Positions 26,186 to 33,837 of a stretch of 64,000 nt of DNA are shown piece by piece (positions within the stretch are counted from its first letter, which is position 1; each line of letters opens with the position of its first letter). This DNA is from Candidatus Gallimonas merdigallinarum. Its GTDB lineage: Bacteria > Bacillota > Clostridia > Christensenellales > Borkfalkiaceae. The stretch covers positions 62,001-126,000 of the forward strand of contig CAJFFP010000002.1 in the NCBI GenBank assembly GCA_904373325.1, given 5' to 3'. The translations under genes were made by a program, and so were the position numbers. The notes under the pieces are model-generated. The model saw only the letters and a list, made by a program, of their open reading frames with translations. It did no database searches and was not told the origin of the DNA.

Positions 26186-27112
26186 TTATTTCACGAACTT
26201 CCCGTATACTTCGGACGCCGACGTGAATGAAGCGAACGTCTCGGGATAGCGTTTCAGGATCCGCTGCAATTCGCCGATCTGCCGTTTGCGGATAATGCAG
26301 ACGAGCAGCGCCTTATCCTCGTGCGAATACATCCCCGTGGCGTTGACTTCCGTTACGCCATGATGCAGGCGTTCCATGATCTCCGCCGCGATCTCCTCGG
26401 GATGGTTGGTGATGATCTCGAACCGATACGCCGCTTTGAATCCCTGCAAGATGACGTCGCAAACCTTACTCGTCACGAAGAGCGAGACGAGCGCGAGCAG
26501 AACGGGTTCGAGCTTCGCCGTAAACCCCATTCCCTGATTGTAGACGAAGAACGAGGCGACCACGACGCACGCGTCGAACACGGCGGTCAAGCCGCTCACG
26601 CTGAGATTGCGGAATTTTTTATTGACGAGAGACGCCAGCACGGTTGTGCCGCCGCTCGTTCCGCAGCTTTTGAGCGTGATCGCGAGCGCGACGCCCAACA
26701 GGACGCCGCCCGCGATCGCCGCCAGAATATGATTGTTCTCCGGCCGGTAACAGATCTGTTCCATCGATGGGATATATCCGAACACGATCAGAAGTCCGGA
26801 AGTCAGCAGCATGGAAAGCGTGGATATGACCGCGCCGTACTTCCCCAACAGGAAGAACGCCACGAAAAAGAGCGGCACGTTGAGCATGATGAGGAAGATA
26901 CCCGAGTTCCATCCCGTCCCCTCTTCCAGCAGCACGGCAATGCCGTTGACGCCGCCCGGCGCGAAATCGTTCGGCGTGACGAAGATATAGATCGCCAGCG
27001 CACGCACTATGCCCGACACCAGAACGGGCAGAACCGAAGCCCAGATCAGCCGCCGGATTTTCCGCCAGACCGTATTTTCCCCCCGCGCGGGGGCTTCCGT
27101 TTGCTCTCTCAT
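26186..27112 (-). CDS. YitT-family membrane protein (DUF2179 C-terminal domain)
   Basis: A 308-residue protein with about five to six membrane helices and the family landmarks NDFAPGGVNGIA and LKSCGTSGGTTVLA. A C-terminal cytoplasmic DUF2179-like domain is visible (HHGVTEVNATGMYSHEDKALLVCIIRKRQIGEL). The biochemical role of the family is not established. A promoter with TTGAAA-N17-TAGGAT lies 31-59 nt upstream. The Gfo/Idh gene follows. Confidence 0.88.
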   Translation of the reverse strand: MREQTEAPARGENTVWRKIRRLIWASVLPVLVSGIVRALAIYIFVTPNDFAPGGVNGIAVLLEEGTGWNSGIFLIMLNVPLFFVAFFLLGKYGAVISTLSMLLTSGLLIVFGYIPSMEQICYRPENNHILAAIAGGVLLGVALAITLKSCGTSGGTTVLASLVNKKFRNLSVSGLTAVFDACVVVASFFVYNQGMGFTAKLEPVLLALVSLFVTSKVCDVILQGFKAAYRFEIITNHPEEIAAEIMERLHHGVTEVNATGMYSHEDKALLVCIIRKRQIGELQRILKRYPETFASFTSASEVYGKFVK

Positions 27113-27142
27113 TCTTTTCCTCTCCCCGTTTGTTATAAAATC

Positions 27143-27171
27143 ATCCTACCATATTTTACGGTAAATTTCAA
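27143..27171 (-). promoter_or_regulatory. Promoter of the YitT-type gene
   Basis: TTGAAA (27166-27171), 17-nt spacer, TAGGAT (27143-27148), immediately upstream of the ribosome binding site. Confidence 0.6.
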
Positions 27172-27199
27172 GAGGAAACGGAAAATTTGCCCTCAATGA

Positions 27200-27229
27200 A
27201 CGCAAAAGCCCCGTCCGGAAGGACGGGGC
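27200..27229 (-). terminator. Rho-independent terminator of the small membrane protein gene
   Basis: GCCCCGTCC stem (27208-27216 with 27221-27229) and a 4-nt loop, followed by TTTTGCG on the minus strand. Confidence 0.85.
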
Positions 27230-27247
27230 AAGATTCACGCAATCAGT

Positions 27248-27574
27248 TCAGGACGCGAACCCGAGCAGGTTGGCATAGGTATCGGGGAAGAAGGTGAAAA
27301 TCACGCAAACCGCAAGCAGAACCGCAAAGATGAGGAAGAACAGGAAGTTGCGTTTTACCATTGCCTCCAACCCGACGATCGCCGCAATGACGAACCCGCC
27401 GTACATCCAGATGACCTTGAACGTGTTATACAGCCATTCCACGTTGCTGATAAACGGCCACTGCGCGTCGATGAGGAGCAGAGCGAATACGACAACGTAG
27501 ATCACTGCAAGGATCTCGCCGATAATATCGAACACGCCCGAGAGTTTTTGTTTCCAACCCGAATTGTTACCCAT
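27248..27574 (-). CDS. Small integral membrane protein, unknown function
   Basis: A 108-residue protein beginning MGNNSGWKQKLSG. Three hydrophobic segments (about 15-37, 48-68 and 75-100) fill most of the chain. I recognise no family. The frame continues upstream, but GGAGG at 6 nt and a perfect promoter at 27602-27630 fix the start at 27574. It is a monocistronic unit with its own promoter and terminator. The protein from 51622-52065 has a similar size and helix layout but no clear sequence identity. Confidence 0.75.
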   Translation of the reverse strand: MGNNSGWKQKLSGVFDIIGEILAVIYVVVFALLLIDAQWPFISNVEWLYNTFKVIWMYGGFVIAAIVGLEAMVKRNFLFFLIFAVLLAVCVIFTFFPDTYANLLGFAS

Positions 27575-27601
27575 ACATGACCTCCATATTTTTGTGTCAC
27601 C

Positions 27602-27630
27602 ATTATAGCCCGTATGGAAGGAAATGTCAA
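27602..27630 (-). promoter_or_regulatory. Consensus promoter of the small membrane protein gene
   Basis: TTGACA (27625-27630), 17 nt, TATAAT (27602-27607); both hexamers exact. Confidence 0.93.
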
Positions 27631-27637
27631 TACTCCG

Positions 27638-27673
27638 CAAAAAATTTCACGCCGCATTCTTCTGAATGCGGCG
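27638..27673 (-). terminator. Rho-independent terminator of the citrate/citramalate-synthase-like gene
   Basis: A CGCCGCATTC stem (27650-27659 with 27664-27673) with a 4-nt loop is followed by an ATTTTTTG run on the minus strand. Confidence 0.88.
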
Positions 27674-27696
27674 CGAACGGCATTGCAATCTGTCGA

Positions 27697-29088
27697 TTAT
27701 TGGCTGAACGCTTCCAGCTCGCGGATCCGGTGGGAATCGATGGCGTAGATGAGATTGACGAGCTCGTCGTCGCCGAACGAACTGTTGCGCCCCTCTTCGT
27801 ATTCCGCGTCGATGCGCTCTTTCATCTTCACGACGAGCGGATCGTTCTTGGAAATGCGGTGCTCTTCGGGGAGCTTATAATAATCGTTGATCCAGAAGGC
27901 GATCCCCGCAAGCCCGCTCGTCTTATTGACGGAGACGCGCGCGGGACGGTTGAGAATTTTCGCCGTATCGAAAATGTTATAGATCTCTTCGTCCTTCAAA
28001 AGTCCGTCCGCATGGATCCCGGCGCGGGTGGAGTTGAACGCGCGCCCCACGAACGGCGTCTTGGGCGGAATGTTATAATTGATCTCCTTTTCAAAGTAAT
28101 CGGCGATCTCGGTGATGGCGGTGAAATCCATGCCGTCCATCGTACCGCGGAAGCCCGCGTACTCGACCGCCATCGCTTCGAGCGGGCAGTTGCCCGTGCG
28201 CTCGCCGATGCCGAGCAGAGAGCAGTTGACGGCGGAAGCCCCGTACAGCCACGCCGTGGAGGCGTTGGAGACGACCTTGTAAAAATCGTTGTGTCCGTGC
28301 CACTCCAACAGTTCGTGCGGCACGCCCGCATAGTGGTGCAGTCCGTAGACGATCCCCTGCACGCTGCGGGGGAGCGACGCCCCGGGGAAGGATACGCCGA
28401 ACCCCATCGTATCGCACATACGGATCTTGACGGGAATGCCGCTCTCCTCCGAAAGGCGCATCAGCTCCATTGCGAACGGCACGACGAACCCGTAGAAATC
28501 TGCGCGCGTGATGTCCTCGAAATGGCAGCGCGGGCGGATCCCGATCGAGAGCGCACTCTTGACGATGCCGAGGTACTGGTCGAGCGCCTGACGGCGCGTT
28601 AAGTGCATTTTTTTGAAGATATGATAGTCCGAGCAGCTGACGAGAATGCCGGTTTCGGCAACGCCCGCCTCTTTTACGAGTTCGAAGTCCTTTGTGTTGG
28701 CGCGGATCCAGGTGGTGATCTCTGGGAATTTCAGCCCCGTATCCTGACAGGCGTGCAGCGCGTCTTTATCCTTTTTGGAGTAGATGAAGAACTCGGACTG
28801 ACGGACAAGTCCCTTCGGACCGCCGAGACGGGACATGAGCTTGTATAAATCGACGATCTGCTTCACCGTAAAGGGCGAGGTCGACTGCTGTCCGTCGCGG
28901 AAGGTCGTATCCGTCATCCAGATCTCGTCGGGCATATTGATCGGCACATGGCGGTTGTTGAACGCGATCTTGGGGATGGATTCATAATCGTACAGTTCGC
29001 GGTAGAGCTCGGGCTCCGCCACGTCCTGCAATTCGTAATGATACTTGATGTCTTCCAAGAGATTGGATTTGTTGTTGTAATAGATCAT
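27697..29088 (-). CDS. DRE-TIM metallolyase: candidate Re-citrate synthase / citramalate-type synthase
   Basis: A 463-residue HMGL-like enzyme that condenses acetyl-CoA with a 2-oxo acid. The family signature TDTTFRDGQQS is near residue 60, and the metal-binding HGHNDF and GIGERTGNCPLEA segments are intact. The sequence resembles, from memory, clostridial Re-citrate synthases more than LeuA, and it lacks the long C-terminal regulatory domain of isopropylmalate synthases. No TCA or leucine genes are adjacent. The frame is open to 29187, but the promoter at 29128-29157 lies inside that extension, so the ATG at 29088 is chosen. Its SD (GAAGGA) is rather close, at 3 nt. Assignment between citrate and citramalate synthase is unsettled. 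Confidence 0.85.
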   Translation of the reverse strand: MIYYNNKSNLLEDIKYHYELQDVAEPELYRELYDYESIPKIAFNNRHVPINMPDEIWMTDTTFRDGQQSTSPFTVKQIVDLYKLMSRLGGPKGLVRQSEFFIYSKKDKDALHACQDTGLKFPEITTWIRANTKDFELVKEAGVAETGILVSCSDYHIFKKMHLTRRQALDQYLGIVKSALSIGIRPRCHFEDITRADFYGFVVPFAMELMRLSEESGIPVKIRMCDTMGFGVSFPGASLPRSVQGIVYGLHHYAGVPHELLEWHGHNDFYKVVSNASTAWLYGASAVNCSLLGIGERTGNCPLEAMAVEYAGFRGTMDGMDFTAITEIADYFEKEINYNIPPKTPFVGRAFNSTRAGIHADGLLKDEEIYNIFDTAKILNRPARVSVNKTSGLAGIAFWINDYYKLPEEHRISKNDPLVVKMKERIDAEYEEGRNSSFGDDELVNLIYAIDSHRIRELEAFSQ

Positions 29089-29127
29089 GTTTCCTTCTTC
29101 GGCAAAGCCTGACAAAATATATTTTAT

Positions 29128-29157
29128 ATTATAGCAAACGACGCCGCGGAATGTCAA
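29128..29157 (-). promoter_or_regulatory. Consensus promoter of the citrate/citramalate-synthase-like gene
   Basis: TTGACA (29152-29157), 18 nt, TATAAT (29128-29133). It is decisive for rejecting the longer upstream start. Confidence 0.92.
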
Positions 29158-29171
29158 GCGATCGTCCGCCG

Positions 29172-29203
29172 TTGGAATATTATTCATTTGGAATATTATT
29201 CAT
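29172..29203. promoter_or_regulatory. Tandem 16-bp repeat with near-palindromic GAATATTATTC cores
   Basis: TTGGAATATTATTCAT is repeated twice without spacer (29172-29187, 29188-29203), just upstream of the -35 box. Each unit holds GAATA-T-TATTC. The layout suggests two adjacent dimer sites for an activator. Confidence 0.5.
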
Positions 29204-29297
29204 GTAAAAACGGGTTTTCGCCCCTTTTTCGCGCCGACCTGTGTATTTTTATGCAGTTTTTGTTTGGCGCGTTCATCCATTCCGCATTCCGCGGCGC

Positions 29298-29324
29298 GAA
29301 AAAGAGGAATCCGCACGGGATTCC
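29298..29324 (-). terminator. Rho-independent terminator of the feo operon
   Basis: GGAATCC stem (29306-29312 with 29318-29324) and 5-nt loop, followed by TCTTTTTC on the minus strand. Confidence 0.82.
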
Positions 29325-29338
29325 CCTTTTCCGAAGAT

Positions 29339-29554
29339 TTATGGAGATTGTCGTGTAGGCTGTTTTTGTTTTTCATCATGCGGGGCTTCTTTCTTTTCCG
29401 AAGCGCACGCGGAGCAGCCGGAACATCCCGAACAGCCGCCGCAGTCGCACCCGCAGCCCGTCTTGCCCTGTTTCTTGCGGATCACCGACGCCGCGATGAC
29501 CCCGACGACGAACGCGCATGCCGCGATGATGATGAGGATCTCCCACCAGCTCAT
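29339..29554 (-). CDS. FeoB-associated Cys-rich membrane protein
   Basis: A 71-residue protein with one N-terminal membrane helix (residues 5-25) followed by a cysteine/glycine cluster (GCGCDCGGCSGCSGCSAC), the hallmark of the small proteins encoded beside clostridial feoB. It may bind or hand over ferrous iron; its exact role is unknown. Its ATG overlaps the feoB stop by 4 nt. It is the last gene of the feo operon. Confidence 0.93.
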   Translation of the reverse strand: MSWWEILIIIAACAFVVGVIAASVIRKKQGKTGCGCDCGGCSGCSGCSACASEKKEAPHDEKQKQPTRQSP

Positions 29555-31899
29555 TTCTTCTCCTCTCGGGTGACCGCCGCTTCATCGAGCGCGGCTTCAT
29601 CCAACCCGACCGTCGCGGAGACCGTCTCTTTCTTCATGGGGTGCTTCTTATTCCAGAGCACGATGAGCGCAACGGCTGCCGCCGCGGCTGCAATGAAGAT
29701 GAAACACGTCCACCACCACGAACCGATGAGATAGATCGCCATGGAGACGACGTAGCTTGTTGCCAGCCAGAACAGGAGCGTCCATTTGAACTTGCCCTTG
29801 GGAAGTTCCGCCCTTGCCGTCGCGCACGCCGCGAAGCAGGGAATGGTGAGCATATTGAACGCGATGAAGGAGATAAGCCCCGGGATCCCGATCCCCGTCC
29901 CTTGGATCATGGCGGTGACTTCCGAGACGCCGTCCTCCGTGGCGATGAGCGAACCCACAATGACCGCCGCAAGCGAACCGAACGTTGCAATGACGTTCTC
30001 CTTCGCCACAAGTCCCGTGATGGCGGCGACGGCGAACACCCACCCGAATTCAACGCCGAGCTGCGAGCCGAAGCCGAGCGGCGTGAAGAGCGGCTGAATG
30101 AGCATACCGATCGAACCGAGGATACTCTCGTTCATGCGGAGATTGTCGCCGTCCTCATTGATGAGGAACTGCCAGCTCCAATTAAAGCTCGAAAGGAACC
30201 AGATGACGATGGTCGAGGCGAGGATGATGGTGAACGCCTTCTTGACATAGTGCTTCGTCTTATCCCACAGGTGCACCATCAGGCTCTGGAAGCGGGGCGC
30301 GTGATATGCGGGAAGCTCCATGATGAAGGGAGGCACTTCGCCGCGCATCGTCGTCGAGCGCATGAGAATGACGGTGACGATCGCCGTGCAGATACCCAAC
30401 AGGTACATGCACATGGTGATGACGTCCGCGTTCCCCACGCCGAAGTATGCGACGATCGCGCCCGCGACAGCGGTCAGAATGGGCAGTTTGGCGCCGCACG
30501 AGAAGAATGGAATGACGCGTACGGTGGAGGTGCGCTCCTTGTCGTCGGCAAGCGTACGGGTGTTGATCATCGCGGGCAGCGAGCAGCCGAAGCCCATGAC
30601 CATGGGCATGAACGCTCTGCCGGAGAGACCGAACTTGCGGAAGATGCGGTCGAGAATGAACGCGATACGCGCCATGTAACCGGTATCTTCGAGAATGGAG
30701 AAGAACAGGAAGAGCGTGAGGATCTGGGGAATAAACCCGAGCACCGCGAACACGCCGCCCAGAATGCCGTCGATCACAAAGCTGCCGACCCATGCGGGCG
30801 CGTTGGCGCAAGCCATTTCCGCAAGCACGTTGATCCATTCGAGCAGCCAGTTCAAGAGATTCGTCAGTATGACGCCCGGTGAGAATACCGCCCCGTCGTA
30901 GAAGCACGCAAGGAGCATAACGCCCGCGTTCTCCGTGTCCATGCCGAGCTCTTCCAGCGAGGGAAGTCCGCCCGCGATCGCACTGATATAGAGGAAATCC
31001 TCCGAGAACGTCAGGTGGAAGATGGCGAAGAGAATAACAATGAAGATGGGAATGCCCCAGATGCGGTGCGTGAGCACCTTATCCGCCTTGTCGCTCTTGG
31101 TGAGCTTCTCCCCCTTCGCGCCCTTATGCGTATACGCGGTGGAATAGTTCGCCGAGATATACTTGTAGCGCGCGTCCGCGACGACCGCTTCGAGATCGTT
31201 CCCGAACGTGTCGTCTTTGAACGTGGATTTGAATTCGTCCACCATCTTGACGAGTTCGGGGTGCATCTGCGTTTCGATCTCGTCCATTTCGGAGAGCTTC
31301 ACCGCGTGGAAGAGCGGCGCTTCGACGTTCTGCGCGCGCAGCGCGATGTTCACGTCCTGCACGAGGTGCGCGATGGCAGAATCTCTGAGGACGGTGACCC
31401 CCTCTCTCGGTTTCTGAGAGATGGAGATGGCTCTGTCCATCAGTTCCTTGATGCCCGTGCCTTTGAGCGCCGAGATCTTGACGACGGGAAGCCCGATCTT
31501 CTCTTCCAGCAGTTTTGCGTCGATGACGTCGCCCGACTTTTCCACCGCGTCCATCATGTTGAGCGCGATGATGAGCGGAACGTCGATCTCCATGAGCTGC
31601 GTGGTAAGGTAGAGATTGCGTTCGAGGTTGGTCGCGTCCACGATGTTGATGACGCACGCGGGCTTTTCTTCGAGAATGAAGTTCCGCGAGATGACCTCTT
31701 CGGGCGTGTAGGGCGACAGCGAATAGATGCCGGGCAGATCGACGATCTGCACGGGCTCCGCGCCCTTTTTGTACGTGCCGACCTTTTTATCGACGGTGAC
31801 CCCGGGCCAGTTCCCGACGTACGCCGTAGACCCCGTAAGGAGATTGAAGAGCGTGGTTTTCCCGCAGTTGGGGTTCCCCGCTAAGGCAAACTGCTTCAT
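29551..31899 (-). CDS. feoB: Ferrous iron transporter FeoB
   Basis: A 782-residue membrane GTPase that imports Fe(II). The N-terminal G domain has the P-loop GNPNCGKTT (8-16), DLPG (G3) and NMMD (G4), followed by the helical spacer and two Gate regions with about eight to ten membrane helices. Length is normal for the family. The start overlaps the feoA stop (ATGA) and the stop overlaps the Cys-rich gene, so feoA, feoB and the Cys-rich gene are tightly coupled. It is expected to be expressed under iron limitation from the promoter at 32485-32513. Confidence 0.96.
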   Translation of the reverse strand: MKQFALAGNPNCGKTTLFNLLTGSTAYVGNWPGVTVDKKVGTYKKGAEPVQIVDLPGIYSLSPYTPEEVISRNFILEEKPACVINIVDATNLERNLYLTTQLMEIDVPLIIALNMMDAVEKSGDVIDAKLLEEKIGLPVVKISALKGTGIKELMDRAISISQKPREGVTVLRDSAIAHLVQDVNIALRAQNVEAPLFHAVKLSEMDEIETQMHPELVKMVDEFKSTFKDDTFGNDLEAVVADARYKYISANYSTAYTHKGAKGEKLTKSDKADKVLTHRIWGIPIFIVILFAIFHLTFSEDFLYISAIAGGLPSLEELGMDTENAGVMLLACFYDGAVFSPGVILTNLLNWLLEWINVLAEMACANAPAWVGSFVIDGILGGVFAVLGFIPQILTLFLFFSILEDTGYMARIAFILDRIFRKFGLSGRAFMPMVMGFGCSLPAMINTRTLADDKERTSTVRVIPFFSCGAKLPILTAVAGAIVAYFGVGNADVITMCMYLLGICTAIVTVILMRSTTMRGEVPPFIMELPAYHAPRFQSLMVHLWDKTKHYVKKAFTIILASTIVIWFLSSFNWSWQFLINEDGDNLRMNESILGSIGMLIQPLFTPLGFGSQLGVEFGWVFAVAAITGLVAKENVIATFGSLAAVIVGSLIATEDGVSEVTAMIQGTGIGIPGLISFIAFNMLTIPCFAACATARAELPKGKFKWTLLFWLATSYVVSMAIYLIGSWWWTCFIFIAAAAAAVALIVLWNKKHPMKKETVSATVGLDEAALDEAAVTREEKK

Positions 31900-32132
31900 T
31901 TCTTCTTCACCTCCATGGTCACGCAGGCGGCTTCCGTCTTGCGGAGCGTCAGCTCATAGCCGCGCAGGGTGATCTCGATCGGATCGCCGAGCGGCGCTTT
32001 CTTGCGCATGATGACTTCCGCCCCGGGCGTCACGCCCATATCGAACAGGCGGCGTCTCACGCGCCCCTCCCCCGCGACGGCGACGATGACGCCCTTTTCG
32101 CCGGGGACGAACTCCTCCAACAACTTTTGCAT
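31896..32132 (-). CDS. feoA: FeoA-type SH3-like protein (downstream copy)
   Basis: A 78-residue SH3-like protein with the FeoA/DtxR-C pattern GRVRRRLFDMGVTPGAEVIMRKKAPLGDPIEITLRGYELTLRK. It is thought to act on FeoB at the cytoplasmic face. Preceded by AAGGA, it overlaps feoB by 4 nt. It is the second of two FeoA-like genes in the operon and the one closest to the canonical form. Confidence 0.94.
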   Translation of the reverse strand: MQKLLEEFVPGEKGVIVAVAGEGRVRRRLFDMGVTPGAEVIMRKKAPLGDPIEITLRGYELTLRKTEAACVTMEVKKK

Positions 32133-32177
32133 AATATCCTTATGTACCTCCGAGAAAATAGATACCGTTTTTACCCG

Positions 32178-32390
32178 TTACGCGACGTAAATGTGCGCGG
32201 CAACGTTCCTGTCGAGGGCGAGCCTGCCCTCCTTCACGCGACAGACGGTGCTTCCTCCCGCAGAGGACAGCACGGTCACCGTTGCGTCGACCAGAATCCC
32301 GAGGTTTGCAAGGTGCTTTTTCGTCTTGTCGTCCGCAACGATCTTCACGATCCTGACTTCCCGCCCGATGGGCGCAAGTACCAACGGCAT
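32178..32390 (-). CDS. FeoA-type SH3-like protein (upstream copy, divergent)
   Basis: A 70-residue FeoA-like protein (KKHLANLGILVDATVTVLSSAGGSTVCRVKEGRLALDRNVAAHIYV), more divergent than the neighbouring copy. A TTG lies two codons upstream, but AAAGGAG at 7-nt spacing supports the ATG at 32390. It is the first gene of the feo operon, 45 nt before the second feoA. Two FeoA paralogues in one operon are frequent in clostridia. Confidence 0.88.
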   Translation of the reverse strand: MPLVLAPIGREVRIVKIVADDKTKKHLANLGILVDATVTVLSSAGGSTVCRVKEGRLALDRNVAAHIYVA

Positions 32391-32425
32391 ACGCAATCTC
32401 CTTTTACGCCGCCTTCCGCGACGCT

Positions 32426-32441
32426 GTTCGCATATGCGAAC
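32426..32441. promoter_or_regulatory. Candidate iron-regulator operator, site 1
   Basis: A perfect palindrome, GTTCGCATATGCGAAC, lies downstream of the feo promoter. It has the same GTTCG..CGAAC arms as site 2. The regulator is unknown; it does not match the Fur box I know. Confidence 0.6.
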
Positions 32442-32459
32442 TTATCTTCTGAAAAAATT

Positions 32460-32475
32460 GTTCGTCTTTGCGAAC
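32460..32475. promoter_or_regulatory. Candidate iron-regulator operator, site 2
   Basis: GTTCGTCTTTGCGAAC covers the predicted transcription start of the feo operon. Its centre is 34 bp from that of site 1. Confidence 0.55.
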
Positions 32476-32484
32476 TACGGTCAT

Positions 32485-32513
32485 ATTCTATCACGAAATT
32501 TTCATGCTGTCAA
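32485..32513 (-). promoter_or_regulatory. Promoter of the feo operon
   Basis: TTGACA (32508-32513), 17 nt, TAGAAT (32485-32490), directed into the first feoA-like gene. Confidence 0.9.
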
Positions 32514-32571
32514 CTGTTTGAGCGGCATTTTTTCAAAAAAAGTTCGGGGCGGCGAACAACTTTCTTCCGAC

Positions 32572-32599
32572 AAAAAAAAGGGGCGGCAGACGCCGCCCC
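32572..32599 (-). terminator. Rho-independent terminator of the esterase/ATP-grasp operon
   Basis: GGGGCGGC stem (32580-32587 with 32592-32599) and 4-nt loop, followed by eight T on the minus strand. Confidence 0.93.
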
Positions 32600-32605
32600 G
32601 CGCGC

Positions 32606-33781
32606 TCAGCGCGAAAGATCATTGAAAAACGCGTACACTTCGGATTCGGTCGCAAAGCAGGCGATATAGCGGTAATCCCCCATCGCGGGCGCGAGTGCCG
32701 CGTCCACTTCGCCGTATTCGCGCAGATGCGCGCCGTACTTTTTCAGAATTTCCTCGTGCGAAAGCGCATAGGCGCGCCCGTTCCGCCGCCCGATGAACGC
32801 GCAGAAGGATTTTTCCGCGTTGCCGCTCTGCGACTGTACGCCCGCGATCATATCCGCCCAGATCTCGTACACGTCCGCACTGTTGGCGTAGTTCATCATA
32901 TCGGGAGAACAGCCGCCCGACGGGCGCATATTCACTTCGAGCGCGACGATCGCGCCCTTCTTCCCGAGATGACAGTCCGCATTCAGGCGGAAAAATTCAA
33001 AGTGCACGAAACGGCTCTTCACGCCGAAGGACTTCACCGCCGCCCTGCCCTTTGCGCGCACCTCGTCGGGCAGTTCTTTCACGATATAGAAGCAGCTTTC
33101 CTCGCGCTCGTTGACGACGTCCATCAGCGACCCGGGGGTCACGTTACCCGTCTCGAAAACGGGCTGTCCCGCGCCGTCGATGATCGCGTCGTAAGAGCAG
33201 ATCGTCCCGTCGATAAATTCCTCCATGATATAGCCCGTATGCCCCTCGGCAAAAAACGCTCTGAGCGCGGCTTCGCTCTCGATGCGGTAGGTCGCGTTCG
33301 CCCCAACGCCGTTATCCGGCTTGACGACGGCGCGCCCGACCTCCTTCAAAAAGGCAAGGCAGGCGGGAAGATCGTCCGCCATTCGGTAGCGCGCCACGGG
33401 AATGCCCGCAGCCTCGTAGCGCGCCTTCATTTTTGATTTGAACTTGACGGGCGGCATATCTGCGGAGCGGAACCCCGTGGATATGTTGAAGTCGTCGCGC
33501 AGCCGCGCGTTCTGTTCCAGCCAATACTCGTTGTTGCTCTCCAACCAGTCGATCCTGCCGTATCTGAACGTGAAAAAGGCGACGGCGCGGTAGACTTCGT
33601 CGTAATTTTCCAGCGAGTTTACTTTATAATACTCTGTGAGCGCGGCTTTCAGTTCCCCTCTCAGTTCGTCGTAAGGGCAGTCGCCGATGCCGAGCACGTT
33701 CATTCCGCGCTTTTTGAGCGCGGCACAGAACCGCCAATAGCTCTCCGGAAAGTTCGGAGAAAGAAAGATAAAGTTTTTCAT
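32606..33781 (-). CDS. ATP-grasp domain enzyme
   Basis: A 391-residue protein with an N-terminal pre-ATP-grasp domain (IFLSPNFPESYWRFCAALKKRG) and an ATP-grasp core: VVKPDNGVGANATYRI (phosphate-binding loop), YIMEEFIDG, and ALEVNMRPSGGCSPDMMNYA (metal ligands Glu/Asn). It resembles carbamoyl-phosphate-synthase-like ligases that join a carboxylate to an amine. The substrate is unknown. The open frame runs far upstream, but only residues from 33781 look like protein, and a G-rich SD precedes it. It is 56 nt downstream of the esterase gene and ends at a strong terminator. Confidence 0.85.
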   Translation of the reverse strand: MKNFIFLSPNFPESYWRFCAALKKRGMNVLGIGDCPYDELRGELKAALTEYYKVNSLENYDEVYRAVAFFTFRYGRIDWLESNNEYWLEQNARLRDDFNISTGFRSADMPPVKFKSKMKARYEAAGIPVARYRMADDLPACLAFLKEVGRAVVKPDNGVGANATYRIESEAALRAFFAEGHTGYIMEEFIDGTICSYDAIIDGAGQPVFETGNVTPGSLMDVVNEREESCFYIVKELPDEVRAKGRAAVKSFGVKSRFVHFEFFRLNADCHLGKKGAIVALEVNMRPSGGCSPDMMNYANSADVYEIWADMIAGVQSQSGNAEKSFCAFIGRRNGRAYALSHEEILKKYGAHLREYGEVDAALAPAMGDYRYIACFATESEVYAFFNDLSR

Positions 33782-33837
33782 ATCATACCCCCGCGCGGAC
33801 GTCCGTCCGCCGCAATTTTCATCTCTGTATCCCGCTC

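Noticed and set aside
29089..29187. Upstream ATG for the citrate/citramalate-synthase-like gene
   Set aside because: The only good promoter lies between this ATG and the chosen start, so it would not be transcribed.
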